The notes: generated by a model from the letters alone, not told the origin. A stretch of DNA of 64,000 bases from Acetobacterium woodii DSM 1030 (GCF_000247605.1 NC_016894.1:3275732-3339731); one strand, 5' to 3'; shown: positions 27,798-38,839, counted from the stretch's first letter. Program-made: numbers and translations.

Positions 27798-28639
27798 AGG
27801 GCATTCACCATTTCCTCAATACTTAAGATATCATCCGCTATCTGCATTCCGGCATCTCTTAATCCGTCGGCCAGTTCTGTCATTTGTGGCACATCAAGGC
27901 CGATTTCTTTGAGCTTTTTTACTTGTCTGAAAATTGCACGGGGTTTTCCTTCTAACACAATTTTACCCTGATCAAGAACAATAATCCGATCAGCATCAAC
28001 GATTTCTTCCATAAAATGCGTAATATGAATAACGGTCATGTCTTTGTCACGATTTAAGCGTTTGATCGTATCCATTACTTCCCGCCGTCCGGAAGGGTCC
28101 AACATTGCTGTTGGTTCATCAAAAATAATACATTCCGGTTCCATCGCCAGAATCCCGGCAATGGCAATGCGCTGTTTTTGGCCCCCTGATAATTGATGCG
28201 GTTTCTGATGCGCATATGCCTGCATTTCGACGATTGCTAAAGCTTTATCAACGCGCTCTCTGATTTCCAAAGGTGGAACGCCAAGATTTTCAGGTCCAAA
28301 AGCGACATCTTCTTCGACAATCGTTGCCACTAGCTGGTTATCCGGATTTTGGAAAACCATCCCCGCAGTTTGACGAATCGTCCAAAGGTTTTCCTGATCC
28401 TTGGTGTTTAAGCCACTCACGATTACATCGCCCTTGGTGGGAAAGATAATCGCATTCAGCAATTTTGACAGGGTCGATTTTCCTGAACCATTATGTCCAA
28501 TGATTCCAACAAATTCACCTTTTTCAATTGTGAAACTGACCCCATTCAGCGCGATAACTGCTTCATTCTCGTTATTATGAGGATATGTGAAATAAACATC
28601 TTTAACCTCAACCATTTTATCTTTATTTTCTTTTGTCAC
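27788..28639 (-). CDS. ecfA1: ECF transporter ATPase EcfA1
   Basis: A 283-residue ABC ATPase with Walker [11 protein letters not shown]-loop [17 protein letters not shown], signature LSGGQKQR and Walker [13 protein letters not shown]. The start codon is GTG at 28639, with AAGG before it; the inner ATG nine codons in has no binding site. It follows rplQ after a 224-base gap that holds a repeat and a hairpin. Confidence 0.95.
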   Translation of the reverse strand: MTKENKDKMVEVKDVYFTYPHNNENEAVIALNGVSFTIEKGEFVGIIGHNGSGKSTLSKLLNAIIFPTKGDVIVSGLNTKDQENLWTIRQTAGMVFQNPDNQLVATIVEEDVAFGPENLGVPPLEIRERVDKALAIVEMQAYAHQKPHQLSGGQKQRIAIAGILAMEPECIIFDEPTAMLDPSGRREVMDTIKRLNRDKDMTVIHITHFMEEIVDADRIIVLDQGKIVLEGKPRAIFRQVKKLKEIGLDVPQMTELADGLRDAGMQIADDILSIEEMVNALCQ

Positions 28640-28720
28640 TTAATTTCACCTTCTTTGGTGTATAAAACTAAATAATTTAAACTTGAACTTAAACTTGGTA
28701 CCCACAATGCCATTTCTAGC

Positions 28721-28800
28721 CGATCACGACGACAAAGTCTTCCGTTGTTGCCTACGAAACTAGATCACAAAGCTCACGGCAGTTTTACAGTTGCTGATCG
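28721..28800. repeat. Dispersed repeat related to the palindrome at 18.5 kb
   Basis: The right part, 28751-28800, matches 18628-18670 closely, sharing CGAAACT, AAAGCTCA-GGCAGTTT and the CA-TT-C block. The ends CGATCA / TGATCG form a short inverted repeat. It lies in the gap between rplQ and ecfA1. Confidence 0.6.
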
Positions 28801-28815
28801 TTTTGTAATATAAGA

Positions 28816-28849
28816 AAGGGATTAAGCGTAAACAACATCTTAATCCCTT
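28816..28849 (-). terminator. Hairpin after rplQ, probable terminator
   Basis: An 11-bp perfect stem (AAGGGATTAAG / CTTAATCCCTT) just after rplQ has only T3-C-TT following, so termination may be partial and allow read-through to ecfA1. Confidence 0.6.
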
Positions 28850-28863
28850 GTATGCATCTTAAA

Positions 28864-29205
28864 TTATACTAGTTCAATTATTGCCATTTCGGCGCCGTCG
28901 CCACGACGTGGGCCAACTCGATAGATCCGAGTGTAACCACCGTTTCTTTCAGTATATTTAGGTGCTATTTCATCAAACAATTGTTTTACCACTGCTTCCT
29001 GAGTGATATAAGCTATTGCCTGTCTTCTGGCATGTAAGTCGCCTCTTTTACCTAACGTGACCATTTTATCTGCTAGTCTTTTAACTTCCTTCGCTCTGGT
29101 TACGGTTGTTTCAATTTTACCGTGTTCTAAAAGGGCAGTGGTAAGATTACGCAATAATGCTCTTCGTTGATCAGAGGGACGGCCTAATTTTCGATATCCC
29201 GCCAT
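28864..29205 (-). CDS. rplQ: 50S ribosomal protein L17
   Basis: A 113-residue L17 with [19 protein letters not shown] and the C-terminal [18 protein letters not shown]. It is the last gene of the alpha operon, four bases after rpoA. Confidence 0.98.
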   Translation of the reverse strand: MAGYRKLGRPSDQRRALLRNLTTALLEHGKIETTVTRAKEVKRLADKMVTLGKRGDLHARRQAIAYITQEAVVKQLFDEIAPKYTERNGGYTRIYRVGPRRGDGAEMAIIELV

Positions 29206-29209
29206 AGTA

Positions 29210-30169
29210 TTACTCCTTTGCCTTTTCTTCTTCTTGACTCAAGGACAAGCCAATCTCAGCTAGTTTGTGCTTGATTTCATTCAGAGATTTACGTCCGAGG
29301 TTACGAACTTTAATCATATCCTCTTCGCTTCGTTGTGTTAATTTTTCTACTGTGTCAATATTCGCGCGTCGTAGGCAGTTACTTGATCTTACGGAAAGTT
29401 CCAGCTCTTCAATCGACATTTCACGAATGCGTTCTTTTTCGCTTTCCTCTTTTTCCACCATAATTTCTACCGTGGTGGCGTGTTCGGTTAAATTGATAAA
29501 CAAATTTAAATGTTCACTTAAAACCTTAGCAGCCAGCGAGAGCGCTTCTTCCGGGGTTGTTGTTCCATCAGTCCAAATATCAATGGTCAATTTATCGAAG
29601 TCGGTAATTTGACCAACTCGCGTATTCTCCACTAGAAAATTGACTTTTACAATTGGCGAAAAAATTGAATCCATCGGAATTGTCCCGATTGGCATCCCCG
29701 GATATTTATTTTTATCTGCCGCGACATATCCTCGGCCCTTTTCAATACGCATTTCCATATTTAAGGTAGATCCCTTAGATAAGGTGGCGATGTGCATTTC
29801 CGGATTAAGAATGTCGACGTCAGAGTCGGCAATGATATCACCAGCGGTGATTTCACCTTCTTCTGAAGCTTCAATGTAAATAACTTTTGGCTCATCTGTA
29901 TAAATTTCAGCCGCTAATCCTTTGAGATTCAAGAGAATTTCAATAACGTCCTCTTTAACCCCGGGGATGGTCGAAAATTCATGCAAAACGCCTTCAATTT
30001 TTACTGATGTGACTGCCACACCTGGTAGGGATGACAGCATTATTCGTCTCAGACTGTTACCAAGAGTTGTTCCATATCCCCGTTCTAAAGGTTCAATGAC
30101 AAACCGCCCATAGGTTTCATCGTCTTTTTTATCAACAATTTCGATGACTGGTTTCTCGAATTCGATCAT
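29210..30169 (-). CDS. rpoA: RNA polymerase alpha subunit
   Basis: A 319-residue alpha subunit. The N-terminal assembly domain has [20 protein letters not shown] and the C-terminal domain has [12 protein letters not shown] and [11 protein letters not shown], which bind UP elements and activators. Normal length. Confidence 0.98.
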   Translation of the reverse strand: MIEFEKPVIEIVDKKDDETYGRFVIEPLERGYGTTLGNSLRRIMLSSLPGVAVTSVKIEGVLHEFSTIPGVKEDVIEILLNLKGLAAEIYTDEPKVIYIEASEEGEITAGDIIADSDVDILNPEMHIATLSKGSTLNMEMRIEKGRGYVAADKNKYPGMPIGTIPMDSIFSPIVKVNFLVENTRVGQITDFDKLTIDIWTDGTTTPEEALSLAAKVLSEHLNLFINLTEHATTVEIMVEKEESEKERIREMSIEELELSVRSSNCLRRANIDTVEKLTQRSEEDMIKVRNLGRKSLNEIKHKLAEIGLSLSQEEEKAKE

Positions 30170-30240
30170 TTATCAGACCCTCCTACTTATTTATAATCCA
30201 TACATTAACATGAGGGTTAATTGGTTCCCGAACATGTAGC

Positions 30241-30870
30241 CTATTTAGAATACAATTCAACAATAAGATGTTCAGCAATTTCGACATCTAAGTCTTCTAC
30301 TGCCGGTCTGCCAATGACTTTTCCTGATAGTGTTTCAACATCTTTAGATAGCCATGGTGCAACAGTTCTATTTTCAGTCACTTCTAAAATGTCTTTGAAT
30401 TTTTGAGATTTTTTACTTTTAGGTCGAACTTCAATAACATCGCCTTCTTTTAAAATATAAGAAGGAATGTTTATTTTCTTTCCATTAATTAAAAAATGTT
30501 CGTGATCGACTAATTGACGAGCTTCCTTACGGGAACTTGCCAATCCTAAACGATAAACGACATTGTCTAAACGTGATTCTAAACGAATTAACAAGTTATG
30601 TCCGGTGATACCTTGTTGCTTTTCAGCAATTTCAAAATAACCACGGAATTGTTTTTCTAAAACGCCGTAAATTCGTTTGGCTTTTTGTTTTTCACGTAAC
30701 TGTAATCCGTACTCAGATAATTTTGTTCTTCTTTTTCCGTGTTGGCCTGGTGGTGTTGGACGTCTTTCGAACGCACACTTATTCGTTGAATAACAACGTT
30801 CGCCCTTAAGGTACAATTTTGCACCTTCACGTCTACATTGTCGGCATGAAGCTTCTATATTTCTTGACAT
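30241..30870 (-). CDS. rpsD: 30S ribosomal protein S4
   Basis: A 209-residue S4. It starts [16 protein letters not shown] with four N-terminal cysteines (C9, C12, C26, C31) of the zinc type, and has the S4 RNA-binding domain ([10 protein letters not shown]). The frame is open 24 codons further upstream, but AGGAGG nine bases before the ATG at 30870 fixes the start. Confidence 0.98.
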   Translation of the reverse strand: MSRNIEASCRQCRREGAKLYLKGERCYSTNKCAFERRPTPPGQHGKRRTKLSEYGLQLREKQKAKRIYGVLEKQFRGYFEIAEKQQGITGHNLLIRLESRLDNVVYRLGLASSRKEARQLVDHEHFLINGKKINIPSYILKEGDVIEVRPKSKKSQKFKDILEVTENRTVAPWLSKDVETLSGKVIGRPAVEDLDVEIAEHLIVELYSK

Positions 30871-30886
30871 TATTTTCGCCCTCCTA

Positions 30887-31279
30887 TTATACTCGTCGTC
30901 GCTTAGGTGGTCGACAACCGTTATGTGGAATAGGCGTAACATCGCGGATTAGGGTAATTTCCAATCCCGCCGCCTGTAAGGCTCGAATTGCTGCCTCACG
31001 TCCGGAACCAGGGCCTTTGACTAAAACTTCTACGCTTTTAAGTCCATGCTCCATCGCCGCTTTTGCTGCTTCTTCTGCTGCCATCTGAGACGCAAAAGGG
31101 GTGCTTTTTCGCGATCCTTTAAAACCTAGTCCACCAGAACTTGCCCATGAAAGAGCATTTCCTGACATATCAGTAATCGTAACAATCGTATTGTTAAAAG
31201 AAGATTGAATATGGGCCTGGCCACGTTCGATATTCTTTTTGACTTTTCTAACTTTTCTTCGTACTTTTTTTACTGCCAT
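30887..31279 (-). CDS. rpsK: 30S ribosomal protein S11
   Basis: A 130-residue S11 with [28 protein letters not shown] and the tail [13 protein letters not shown]. Confidence 0.98.
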   Translation of the reverse strand: MAVKKVRRKVRKVKKNIERGQAHIQSSFNNTIVTITDMSGNALSWASSGGLGFKGSRKSTPFASQMAAEEAAKAAMEHGLKSVEVLVKGPGSGREAAIRALQAAGLEITLIRDVTPIPHNGCRPPKRRRV

Positions 31280-31291
31280 TCTTTAGCCCTC

Positions 31292-31654
31292 CTATTTCTT
31301 TTTACTTACGAGACGTTTAGGACCTTTTCGAGTTCGGGCATTCGTTTTGGTCTTTTGTCCTCTAACAGGAAGGCCTCGACGATGACGTAAACCGCGATAA
31401 GATCCAATTTCGATCAATCGTTTAATATTTAAGTTGACTTCTCTACGAAGGTCACCTTCAACAGTATGTTTATCAATAGCATTTCTTAAATCGCTAACTT
31501 CTGTTTCAGTTAGATCTTTGACTCTGGTATCCGGATTGATATTCAACGCTTTTAAAATTTCCAACGATGTTGAATGTCCAATACCATAGATGTAAGTTAA
31601 TCCAATTTCTACCCGTTTATCTCGGGGCAAATCGACTCCGGCAATTCTTGCCAT
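31292..31654 (-). CDS. rpsM: 30S ribosomal protein S13
   Basis: A 120-residue S13 starting [20 protein letters not shown], with [20 protein letters not shown] near the end. Confidence 0.98.
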   Translation of the reverse strand: MARIAGVDLPRDKRVEIGLTYIYGIGHSTSLEILKALNINPDTRVKDLTETEVSDLRNAIDKHTVEGDLRREVNLNIKRLIEIGSYRGLRHRRGLPVRGQKTKTNARTRKGPKRLVSKKK

Positions 31655-31686
31655 AGGGTGTGTACCTCCTAAATTGTTTTCTGATT

Positions 31687-31784
31687 GCTGTAAGTTGAAT
31701 CAAGTCAGTGATGTAACTGATTCAATTTACAGGGTTGTTTCTTTTTATATCATGAACATGACTAAAATTGCCGCGGCCATGTTC
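31687..31784 (-). promoter_or_regulatory. Structured leader between rpmJ and rpsM
   Basis: The 150-base gap 31655-31804 holds two strong hairpins: a 15-bp stem with one mismatch (31687-31731) and a seven-bp stem with a GC-rich inside (31754-31784). All other gaps in this gene string are shorter than 75 bases. Control of the alpha operon by S4 is known in other bacteria; that this leader does it is inference. Confidence 0.55.
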
Positions 31785-31804
31785 TAATTTTCGGGACTCG
31801 ACGG

Positions 31805-31918
31805 TTAACCTTGTTTCTGTTTGTGTTTTGGATTTTCACAAATTACCATAACACGACCATTTCTCTTTATAATTTTGCATTTTTCACAAATTGGTTTTAC
31901 TGATGGTCTAACTTTCAT
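31805..31918 (-). CDS. rpmJ: 50S ribosomal protein L36
   Basis: A 37-residue L36, [18 protein letters not shown] with the zinc ligands C11, C14, C27 and H32 complete, so this is the zinc-binding (C+) form. It lies between infA and rpsM as usual. GGAGG precedes the ATG at 31918. Confidence 0.98.
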   Translation of the reverse strand: MKVRPSVKPICEKCKIIKRNGRVMVICENPKHKQKQG

Positions 31919-31931
31919 TTAAATGCCTCCT

Positions 31932-32159
31932 TTATGATTTCCCTTTTCCACGCCATACGATACGCCCGCGGGTCAAATCATATGGGGATAATTCAACAAC
32001 TACCTTATCTCCCGGTAAAATTCTAATATAGTTCATCCGAAGTTTCCCTGAAATATGTGCAATTATCTGATGTCCATTTTCCAGTTCAACTAAGAAAATA
32101 GTATTTGGCAATGACTCAATAACTGAGCCTTCTACCTCGATAACATCTTTTTTGGCCAT
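31932..32159 (-). CDS. infA: Translation initiation factor IF-1
   Basis: A 75-residue S1-fold protein, [19 protein letters not shown], with the ending [12 protein letters not shown] slightly longer than usual. Confidence 0.97.
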   Translation of the reverse strand: MAKKDVIEVEGSVIESLPNTIFLVELENGHQIIAHISGKLRMNYIRILPGDKVVVELSPYDLTRGRIVWRGKGKS

Positions 32160-32162
32160 TGA

Positions 32163-32465
32163 TCAAACCTCCTCACGATTCTCATCCCCAACACCATCAG
32201 GCATGTGATAGGACTCGAGTATTTTTCTTATCTCAGCGTTAGTTATCTGTTTTCCATTCAATATTTTATCACGAATATCTGTGGCAATGTGATTCGTCTT
32301 CGCTAAATGTTTGACCTTTTTTTTCTTTGGATTACTCACTTTACGAAGCTTTCCATTCGATATAGTGGTGAAATGGTCATCCACCACTTCCATAACCACC
32401 ATAAACTGGCCTTTATCACGGCCAGCTTTAGAACGAACCACTTGTCCAACTTTAAATTCATTCAT
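32163..32465 (-). CDS. KOW-domain RNA-binding protein
   Basis: A 100-residue protein with a KOW motif (VGQVVRSKAGRDKGQFMVVME) and a basic patch (RKVSNPKKKKVKHL). A gene of this kind sits between map and infA in many Clostridia and is annotated as a ribosomal L14E/L27E-like protein. Its role is unproven. Start is the ATG at 32465, with GGTGG close upstream. Confidence 0.85.
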   Translation of the reverse strand: MNEFKVGQVVRSKAGRDKGQFMVVMEVVDDHFTTISNGKLRKVSNPKKKKVKHLAKTNHIATDIRDKILNGKQITNAEIRKILESYHMPDGVGDENREEV

Positions 32466-32477
32466 CAATCCACCATC

Positions 32478-33227
32478 TTAAATCACAGTCAAAAGTTCTG
32501 GTTCACCGGTTCCGGTGATCAGAATCGTGTGTTCATAATGTGACGACAATTTTCCATCCGCCGTTACGACTGTCCATCCGTCTGCTAAAGTAAAAACATC
32601 ATAAGTTCCGATATTTACCATTGGTTCAATCGCTAATGCCATTCCTTGTCGCAACCGGGGTCCGCGACCTTTTGGTCCATAATTCGGAATTGGTGGATCT
32701 TCATGCATTTTTTTCCCAACTCCATGTCCCACATAGTCACGAACAACCGCAAAGCCGTTTTCCTCAACATGGGTCTGGATGGCATTTGAAATGTCCGACA
32801 GCCGATAACCTTCGCGCGCATATGTAATCCCTTTAAAAAAGGATTCCCGTGTCACTCGAATGAGTTTCTCGGCCTCTTCGGAAATGGTGCCGACGCCATG
32901 GGTAACCGCAGCATCTCCCACATATCCTTTAAACGTTGCGCCGATATCAATACTGATAATGTCACCGTCAAGTAATCGACGTTTTTCGGGAATCCCGTGG
33001 ACGACCACCTCATTAATTGAAGCGCAGATAGAATTGGGAAAACCGCCATAACCTTTAAAGGTTGGAATAGCTCCGGCATCACGAATATATTGTTCGACTG
33101 CATGATCCAGTTCTTGTGTTGTTACCCCAGGTTTGATCATTTTACCAGCTAAGGCATGAGCGCCTGCCACTATTTTTCCAGCATGACGCATCAGATCAAT
33201 TTCCTTTTGGGATTTTATGGTTATCAT
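32478..33227 (-). CDS. map: Methionine aminopeptidase, type I
   Basis: The 249-residue enzyme removes initiator methionine. Metal ligands are recognisable in SIDIGATFKGYVGDAA, GHGVGKKMHEDPPIPNYG, IEPMVN and SSHYEHTILIT. It starts two bases after the adk stop codon. Confidence 0.97.
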   Translation of the reverse strand: MITIKSQKEIDLMRHAGKIVAGAHALAGKMIKPGVTTQELDHAVEQYIRDAGAIPTFKGYGGFPNSICASINEVVVHGIPEKRRLLDGDIISIDIGATFKGYVGDAAVTHGVGTISEEAEKLIRVTRESFFKGITYAREGYRLSDISNAIQTHVEENGFAVVRDYVGHGVGKKMHEDPPIPNYGPKGRGPRLRQGMALAIEPMVNIGTYDVFTLADGWTVVTADGKLSSHYEHTILITGTGEPELLTVI

Positions 33228-33229
33228 CT

Positions 33230-33889
33230 TTAATTAACTCCACTCAGGATTTCTTTGATATTTTCAAAAACGTCGTTCATATCTTGTAGCCCATTAATAT
33301 TGATGATTTTATGTTTGTTTTGATAATATTCAATTAATGGTTCTGTTTGCTCTTGATAGACATCGATTCTTTTTTTCACTGTTTCAACTTTATCATCTTC
33401 ACGTTGGTACAATGGCGTTCCATCTAAATCACATATACCTTCGATTTTTGGTTTGTTATATTTGATATGATAAGTAGCCTGACATGTCGGACAGATTCGT
33501 CGACCTGAAATACGTTCAATTAGAATATCAAATGGTACTTCAAGGTTGATCGCAAAATCTAACTCACAATCGCGTTTGGCGTTAATTTGACTTAAAGCTT
33601 GTGCTTGAAATACGGTTCTTGGAAATCCGTCAAGTAAATATCCGTAATTTGCACTAAGAACGTCATCCTGCGATAAACGATCCGCTACCATATCAACGAC
33701 TAATTCATCCGGCACCAAAAGACCTTGAGCGATATATTCTTTTGCTTTTTTTCCTAATGGTGTATCATTGCTCATATTCTCACGAAAGATATCACCCGTT
33801 GAAATGTGTGGAATCTTGTAGGTTTCGCTGATTTGCTTCGCCTGTGTTCCTTTGCCAGCTCCCGGAGGTCCTAATAATACAATTCTCAT
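33230..33889 (-). CDS. adk: Adenylate kinase
   Basis: A 219-residue kinase with P-loop GPPGAGKGTQ and DGFPRT. The long LID carries zinc ligands CPTC and the pair C-D (GICDLDG), that is Cys3-Asp, as in many Gram-positive enzymes. Confidence 0.97.
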   Translation of the reverse strand: MRIVLLGPPGAGKGTQAKQISETYKIPHISTGDIFRENMSNDTPLGKKAKEYIAQGLLVPDELVVDMVADRLSQDDVLSANYGYLLDGFPRTVFQAQALSQINAKRDCELDFAINLEVPFDILIERISGRRICPTCQATYHIKYNKPKIEGICDLDGTPLYQREDDKVETVKKRIDVYQEQTEPLIEYYQNKHKIININGLQDMNDVFENIKEILSGVN

Positions 33890-33912
33890 TCTTCACTTAT
33901 CTCCAGTTCATT

Positions 33913-35172
33913 TTAAGATTTTAAAAATCCCTGATGGTGTCTCATCATCATTTCAGATTCGATCTGTTTAACCGTTTCAAGGGCTACCCCAATTACAATC
34001 AGCAAACTCGTTCCGCCAAATTGAAGATTGACACCCATAAAATTACCTACAAAAATAGGAATAACAGCAATGATCGCTAAAAAGACGCCACCAAATAATG
34101 TTAATCGGTTCATAATTCTCGACAAGTACTCTACGGTAGGTTTCCCAGGTCTAATCCCTGGAACATATCCACCTTGTTTTTTAATATTATCAGCAATATC
34201 ATACGGATTAAATGTTACAGCGGTATAAAAATAAGTAAATGCAATAATTAATACGACGTAAATGATATTAGTAAGCCATGATCCCCAAGCCAGATAGGTT
34301 GAAATAAAGTTTGCAAAAGCCGATGTTGGGAAAAAGCTTGAGATGGTTGCCGGAAATAATGTTAACGAACTGGCAAAGATGACCGGTATAACACCTGCCA
34401 TATTCACTCGCATCGGAATGTGAGTGCTTTGACCACCATACATTTTCCGACCAACAACACGTTTTGCATATTGCACTGGTATCCGTCGTTGACCTTCTTG
34501 AACTGCAACCACGCCAAATATAACGACGACAATAAAAACAATAAATACAATCAACGAGATAATATTTAAAGTTCCAATTGAAACATATTGGTACATTTGG
34601 ACAATGGATGATGGAATCCGAGAAACGATACTGATAAAAATAATCAGTGAAATCCCATTTCCAATCCCATTTTCAGTGATTTGCTCACCGAGGTACATTA
34701 AAAATGCTGTTCCCGCAGTAATACATAAAACTACAGTAAAGACAGTAAATGTTGTTTTTTCAGTTAATAAGTCACCGAAGGATAAGCTCATTCCTAAAGC
34801 CTGGATCAATGCCAAAAGAATCGTTAAAAAACGGGTATATTGAGCCAGTTTTTTTCGTCCTTCTTCGCCTTCTTTTTGAAGTGCTTCCAATGAAGGAATC
34901 GCAAATGCTAGAAGGTTCATGATGATTGATGCATTAATATAAGGGGTTATACTCATGGCAAATATTGTAAATTTACCAAAATTACCACCCGAAATAATGT
35001 TAAATAGACCAAACATTCCATTTTGATTAACGAGTTGGCTTAGCTGTGCGGTATCAATAAATGGAACCGGTATGAAGGATCCCAAACGATATACAAACAG
35101 CAATGCTAAAGTAATTAATATTTTTCGTCGTAGATCTGGAATTTTCCAAGCATCCTTCAAGGTAGAGACCAT
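33913..35172 (-). CDS. secY: Preprotein translocase subunit SecY
   Basis: A 419-residue protein with ten membrane spans, including SIIMNLLAFAIPSLE, the YAKRVVGRKMYGGQ loop and PYDIADNIKKQGG. It forms the protein-export channel. Confidence 0.98.
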   Translation of the reverse strand: MVSTLKDAWKIPDLRRKILITLALLFVYRLGSFIPVPFIDTAQLSQLVNQNGMFGLFNIISGGNFGKFTIFAMSITPYINASIIMNLLAFAIPSLEALQKEGEEGRKKLAQYTRFLTILLALIQALGMSLSFGDLLTEKTTFTVFTVVLCITAGTAFLMYLGEQITENGIGNGISLIIFISIVSRIPSSIVQMYQYVSIGTLNIISLIVFIVFIVVVIFGVVAVQEGQRRIPVQYAKRVVGRKMYGGQSTHIPMRVNMAGVIPVIFASSLTLFPATISSFFPTSAFANFISTYLAWGSWLTNIIYVVLIIAFTYFYTAVTFNPYDIADNIKKQGGYVPGIRPGKPTVEYLSRIMNRLTLFGGVFLAIIAVIPIFVGNFMGVNLQFGGTSLLIVIGVALETVKQIESEMMMRHHQGFLKS

Positions 35173-35173
35173 A

Positions 35174-35617
35174 TTAGATCACCTCTACCTTTCCTCCTCC
35201 AGCGAGAATTTTCTCCTCAGCTGACTTGCTGATTTTATGTGCTTTAATCGTCAATGCCTTTTCAACTTCTCCGTTTCCAAGGATTTTCAATCCATCACAT
35301 AATTTGCGTACAAATCCATATTCTAACAATAATTCCGGTGTAATCACCGTGTCAGCTTCAAAAACATTGAGATCGCCAACATTAACTATTGCATAAGTTT
35401 TTTTGAATCTTGCGTTAGAAAAACCGCGTTTTGGTAAACGTCGTGCCAACGGCATTTGTCCACCTTCAAATCCAGGTCGAACACCACCGCCTGAACGAGA
35501 TTTTTGTCCATCCTGACCACGACCGGCTGTTTTACCAAGACCAGAACCTGTACCGCGTCCTTTTCTCTTGGGTGCCTTTTTTGAACCTGGGGCTGGACTT
35601 AAAGTATGTAACTTCAT
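35174..35617 (-). CDS. rplO: 50S ribosomal protein L15
   Basis: A 147-residue L15 with the glycine-rich [19 protein letters not shown] and [18 protein letters not shown]. Confidence 0.98.
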   Translation of the reverse strand: MKLHTLSPAPGSKKAPKRKGRGTGSGLGKTAGRGQDGQKSRSGGGVRPGFEGGQMPLARRLPKRGFSNARFKKTYAIVNVGDLNVFEADTVITPELLLEYGFVRKLCDGLKILGNGEVEKALTIKAHKISKSAEEKILAGGGKVEVI

Positions 35618-35628
35618 ATTGACACCTC

Positions 35629-35811
35629 CTATACTTCTTTTACTTCGAGCATGAAATCGGTATGGTGAATCATGCCACGAATTTGAGGGGTATCATTATG
35701 CGTAACCGTTTGTCCGATTTTTTTCAGACCCAAAGCTTGAATGGTTGCCCGTTGTTTTGGTTTACGACCAATTAAACTCTTTTTCAGTGTAATTTCTAAT
35801 TGCTTAGCCAT
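35629..35811 (-). CDS. rpmD: 50S ribosomal protein L30
   Basis: A 60-residue L30: [20 protein letters not shown] and the [13 protein letters not shown] ending. Confidence 0.97.
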   Translation of the reverse strand: MAKQLEITLKKSLIGRKPKQRATIQALGLKKIGQTVTHNDTPQIRGMIHHTDFMLEVKEV

Positions 35812-35822
35812 AATGATTCCTC

Positions 35823-36329
35823 CTAATCTAAAATTTCTTCAGGTTTTTTTCCACGTTTTGCTGCCACTTCATCAAGTGTAGTCAGCTCAGCAAGGCCTGC
35901 CATTGTAGCATTAACCATGTTACGTGCATTGTTTGATCCTAAAGATTTAGTACGAATATCTCTGATTCCAGCTAATTCTAAAACCGCTCGAACAGGTCCC
36001 CCGGCAATTACTCCGGTACCTTTTCCAGCCGGCTTAAGTAATACATGTCCTGCTCCTGCTTCACCATTAACTAAATGTGGGATGGTTGTTCCAACCATTG
36101 GCACTTTGATTAATGATTTTTTTGCAGCATCAACACCTTTACGAATTGCATCTGGAATTTCCATTGCTTTTCCTTTACCGACGCCAACATGACCGTTTTC
36201 GTCTCCAACAATCACAAGACAGCTGAATCTGAAGTTACGACCACCTTTAACAACCTTAGTTACGCGGTTGATGGCAACGACTTTTTCCTTCAAATCTAAT
36301 GTACTTGGATCGATTTTTTTGTTTTGCAT
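35823..36329 (-). CDS. rpsE: 30S ribosomal protein S5
   Basis: A 168-residue S5 with [19 protein letters not shown] and [20 protein letters not shown]. The ATG at 36329 is chosen over the TTG one codon upstream because GGAGG is seven bases before it. Confidence 0.98.
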   Translation of the reverse strand: MQNKKIDPSTLDLKEKVVAINRVTKVVKGGRNFRFSCLVIVGDENGHVGVGKGKAMEIPDAIRKGVDAAKKSLIKVPMVGTTIPHLVNGEAGAGHVLLKPAGKGTGVIAGGPVRAVLELAGIRDIRTKSLGSNNARNMVNATMAGLAELTTLDEVAAKRGKKPEEILD

Positions 36330-36346
36330 CAAATGACCTCCTTTAC

Positions 36347-36715
36347 TTAGAATTTCAGGCCGGCTTCACGAGCGCCGTCAGCCAATTCTTTTACTCTTCC
36401 ATGATATACGTAACCACCACGATCAAATACAACTGCTTCGATTCCCTTTTCCAGAGCACGTTTAGCAATCGCTTGACCTACGGCTTTGGCCGCTGCTATA
36501 TTTCCCCCATTAGACAGTTGACCTTTCAGGTCAGCGTCATTGGAAGAAGCAGAAACCAATGTGATACCTTTGGTATCATCTATAATTTGAGCATAAATAT
36601 TTTTATTACTTCTAAAAACGTTTAATCGTGGTCGCATTTCAGATCCTGAAACTTTATTTCGAACCCGAAAGTGACGTGCAATACGTAATTTATTTTTAAT
36701 GGGTTTCTTAATCAT
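36347..36715 (-). CDS. rplR: 50S ribosomal protein L18
   Basis: A 122-residue L18 that binds 5S rRNA, with [20 protein letters not shown] and the ending [17 protein letters not shown]. Confidence 0.98.
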   Translation of the reverse strand: MIKKPIKNKLRIARHFRVRNKVSGSEMRPRLNVFRSNKNIYAQIIDDTKGITLVSASSNDADLKGQLSNGGNIAAAKAVGQAIAKRALEKGIEAVVFDRGGYVYHGRVKELADGAREAGLKF

Positions 36716-36755
36716 CGAGTTTTACTCCCTTCATCATCTTTGACGGGTTAGCAGG

Positions 36756-37292
36756 TTATTTACCTGTTTTACCTTCTTTACGTCTTATTACTTCGTCTGA
36801 ATATCGTACTCCATGACCCTTATAAGGTTCTGGTGGGCGTTTCGCTCGAATATTGGCTGCGTGAGCACCCACGGCTTCTTTGCTGATGCCTTTAATTACG
36901 ACTTTTGTGTTAGTTTCCGGAACAGCTTCAACGCCTTCAGGATCTTCCATCTCAACCGGATGTGAATAACCTAAATTCATGACTAATTTTGTTCCTTTTT
37001 TTTCTGCTCTATATCCGACACCACTGATTTCCAATGTTTTTGTAAAACCGGTGCTGACTCCCGTAACCATGTTTTGAATTAAAGCCCGTGATAAACCATG
37101 AAGTGATTTATGCAGCTTACTTTCCGATGGTCGGGTGACAACGACTTCGCTTTCTTGGACATCGATGATGATATCAGGATGAAAAGTTCTAACGAGTTGT
37201 CCTAATGGACCTTTGACTGTCAACGTTTGACCGTCTTTTTTAATGTCGACTCCTGGGAGGATCGCAACGGGTGCTTTTCCTATTCTTGACAT
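36756..37292 (-). CDS. rplF: 50S ribosomal protein L6
   Basis: A 178-residue L6: [14 protein letters not shown] start and the ending [20 protein letters not shown]. Confidence 0.98.
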   Translation of the reverse strand: MSRIGKAPVAILPGVDIKKDGQTLTVKGPLGQLVRTFHPDIIIDVQESEVVVTRPSESKLHKSLHGLSRALIQNMVTGVSTGFTKTLEISGVGYRAEKKGTKLVMNLGYSHPVEMEDPEGVEAVPETNTKVVIKGISKEAVGAHAANIRAKRPPEPYKGHGVRYSDEVIRRKEGKTGK

Positions 37293-37316
37293 CTTTTTAC
37301 CTCCTGTCTTAATTTG

Positions 37317-37715
37317 TTACCAAACGTAACATATCACTTCGCCGCCAATGCCGGCTTTTCTCGCGTTTTTATCGGTCATTACGCCTTTTGATGTTGATAC
37401 GATGGCAATACCAAGGCCATTTAATACCTTTGGCACATCATCTTTACCGGCATACACTCGTAAACCCGGTTTAGAGATTCTTTTAATACCAGCCACAACG
37501 CGGCTTTTATTTTCTCCATATTTAAGGGCAATTTTAATGAGTCCTTGCTTTTCATCAGCAATATAATCGACTTTATTAATATAACCTTCTTCTAAAAGAA
37601 TCTGAGCAATTGCTTTCTTTTCTTTTGAAGCAGGCATTTCAACTGTTTTATGACCTGCATCATTCGCATTTCTGATGCGTGTTAACATATCCGCAATAGG
37701 ATCAGTCATAACCAT
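37317..37715 (-). CDS. rpsH: 30S ribosomal protein S8
   Basis: A 132-residue S8: [14 protein letters not shown] and the ending [27 protein letters not shown] is eight bases before the ATG at 37715. Confidence 0.98.
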   Translation of the reverse strand: MVMTDPIADMLTRIRNANDAGHKTVEMPASKEKKAIAQILLEEGYINKVDYIADEKQGLIKIALKYGENKSRVVAGIKRISKPGLRVYAGKDDVPKVLNGLGIAIVSTSKGVMTDKNARKAGIGGEVICYVW

Positions 37716-37749
37716 ACTCGGTACCTCCTTTTCTTTGCTAGTGTGTTTT

Positions 37750-37935
37750 TTACCAGCTTGCTTTTCTTACGCCAGGGATTTCGCCTTTATATGCTAATTC
37801 ACGAAAGCATATCCGACAAATGCCAAATTTCTGTAAAACAGAATGTGGTCGTCCGCAAATTCGGCAGCGTGTATACGCCTGAGTCGAATGTTTTGCTTTT
37901 CGTAGTTGTTTTTCTTTCATTGCTTTTTTAGCCAC
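37750..37935 (-). CDS. rpsZ: 30S ribosomal protein S14 type Z (zinc form)
   Basis: A 61-residue S14 with the zinc ligands CRICGRPH and [22 protein letters not shown] complete. The start codon is GTG at 37935, with AAGGAGG eight bases upstream. The longer frame that begins inside rplE is rejected because it ignores this site. Confidence 0.97.
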   Translation of the reverse strand: MAKKAMKEKQLRKAKHSTQAYTRCRICGRPHSVLQKFGICRICFRELAYKGEIPGVRKASW

Positions 37936-37948
37936 TGTACCGTCCTCC

Positions 37949-38491
37949 TTATGCTCTACTGAATGGATTGCCAAGCAGTCTTAACAGTTCGTGAGCTTCT
38001 TCATCTGTATTTGCCGTTGTGACAAACATAATATCCATGCCTCGGACTTGTTCAACTTTGTCATAATCAATTTCAGGGAAAATGAGCTGTTCTTTTATAC
38101 CAAAAGCATAATTACCACGTCCATCAAAGGATTTATTGGACAAACCTCTGAAGTCACGTACTCGAGGAAGGGCAACGTTGAATAACTTATCAGCAAATTC
38201 GTACATACGATCACTTCTTAAAGTTACTTTCGCTCCAATGTTCATGCCTTCTCGGACTTTAAAATTGGCAACTGACTTTTTAGCCTTTGTTATTACTGGT
38301 TTTTGACCGGCAATAATTCCAAGGTCAATCACTGCGGCTTCTAAAGCTTTAGAGTTGTCTTTACAATCTCCTAAACCCATATTGAGTACTACTTTTTCTA
38401 GTTTAGGAACTTCCATGATATTTTTATATTGAAATTTTTCCATCATTGCTGGAATTACTTCAGTAAGATATTTATCTTTTAATCTGGGCAT
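37949..38491 (-). CDS. rplE: 50S ribosomal protein L5
   Basis: A 180-residue L5 that binds 5S rRNA, with [29 protein letters not shown] and [18 protein letters not shown]. Confidence 0.98.
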   Translation of the reverse strand: MPRLKDKYLTEVIPAMMEKFQYKNIMEVPKLEKVVLNMGLGDCKDNSKALEAAVIDLGIIAGQKPVITKAKKSVANFKVREGMNIGAKVTLRSDRMYEFADKLFNVALPRVRDFRGLSNKSFDGRGNYAFGIKEQLIFPEIDYDKVEQVRGMDIMFVTTANTDEEAHELLRLLGNPFSRA

Positions 38492-38511
38492 ATTGGTCCT
38501 CCTTCCCGAAA

Positions 38512-38826
38512 TTAATTATTAAATGTTTCATTACATTTTTTACAAAACCGCACTTTTTTTCCATCATTTAGAACTTTGTGTCCGGTTCTTACACCCCGAT
38601 CGCATTTTTCACAGTAGAGTAACACGTTAGATGCTTCGATTGCACCTTCTTGTCTTACTATCCCACCCTGTTGCATTTGCTGCGTTGGTTTCTGGTGTTT
38701 TGTTACCATGTTTACATTTTCCACAAGGACCTTTGCATCTTTAGGATAAGATTGAATCACTTTTCCTTTTTTTCCTTTGTCCTTACCGGAAATTACCATT
38801 ACAATATCGTCTTTTTTAATATGCAT
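38512..38826 (-). CDS. rplX: 50S ribosomal protein L24
   Basis: A 104-residue L24 with the KOW motif [15 protein letters not shown] and four cysteines (CEKCDRG, CKKC) of a zinc-ribbon type. AAGGAGG is eight bases before the ATG at 38826, and only two bases before the alternative ATG at 38832. Confidence 0.97.
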   Translation of the reverse strand: MHIKKDDIVMVISGKDKGKKGKVIQSYPKDAKVLVENVNMVTKHQKPTQQMQQGGIVRQEGAIEASNVLLYCEKCDRGVRTGHKVLNDGKKVRFCKKCNETFNN

Positions 38827-38839
38827 TTTCATTTCCTCC

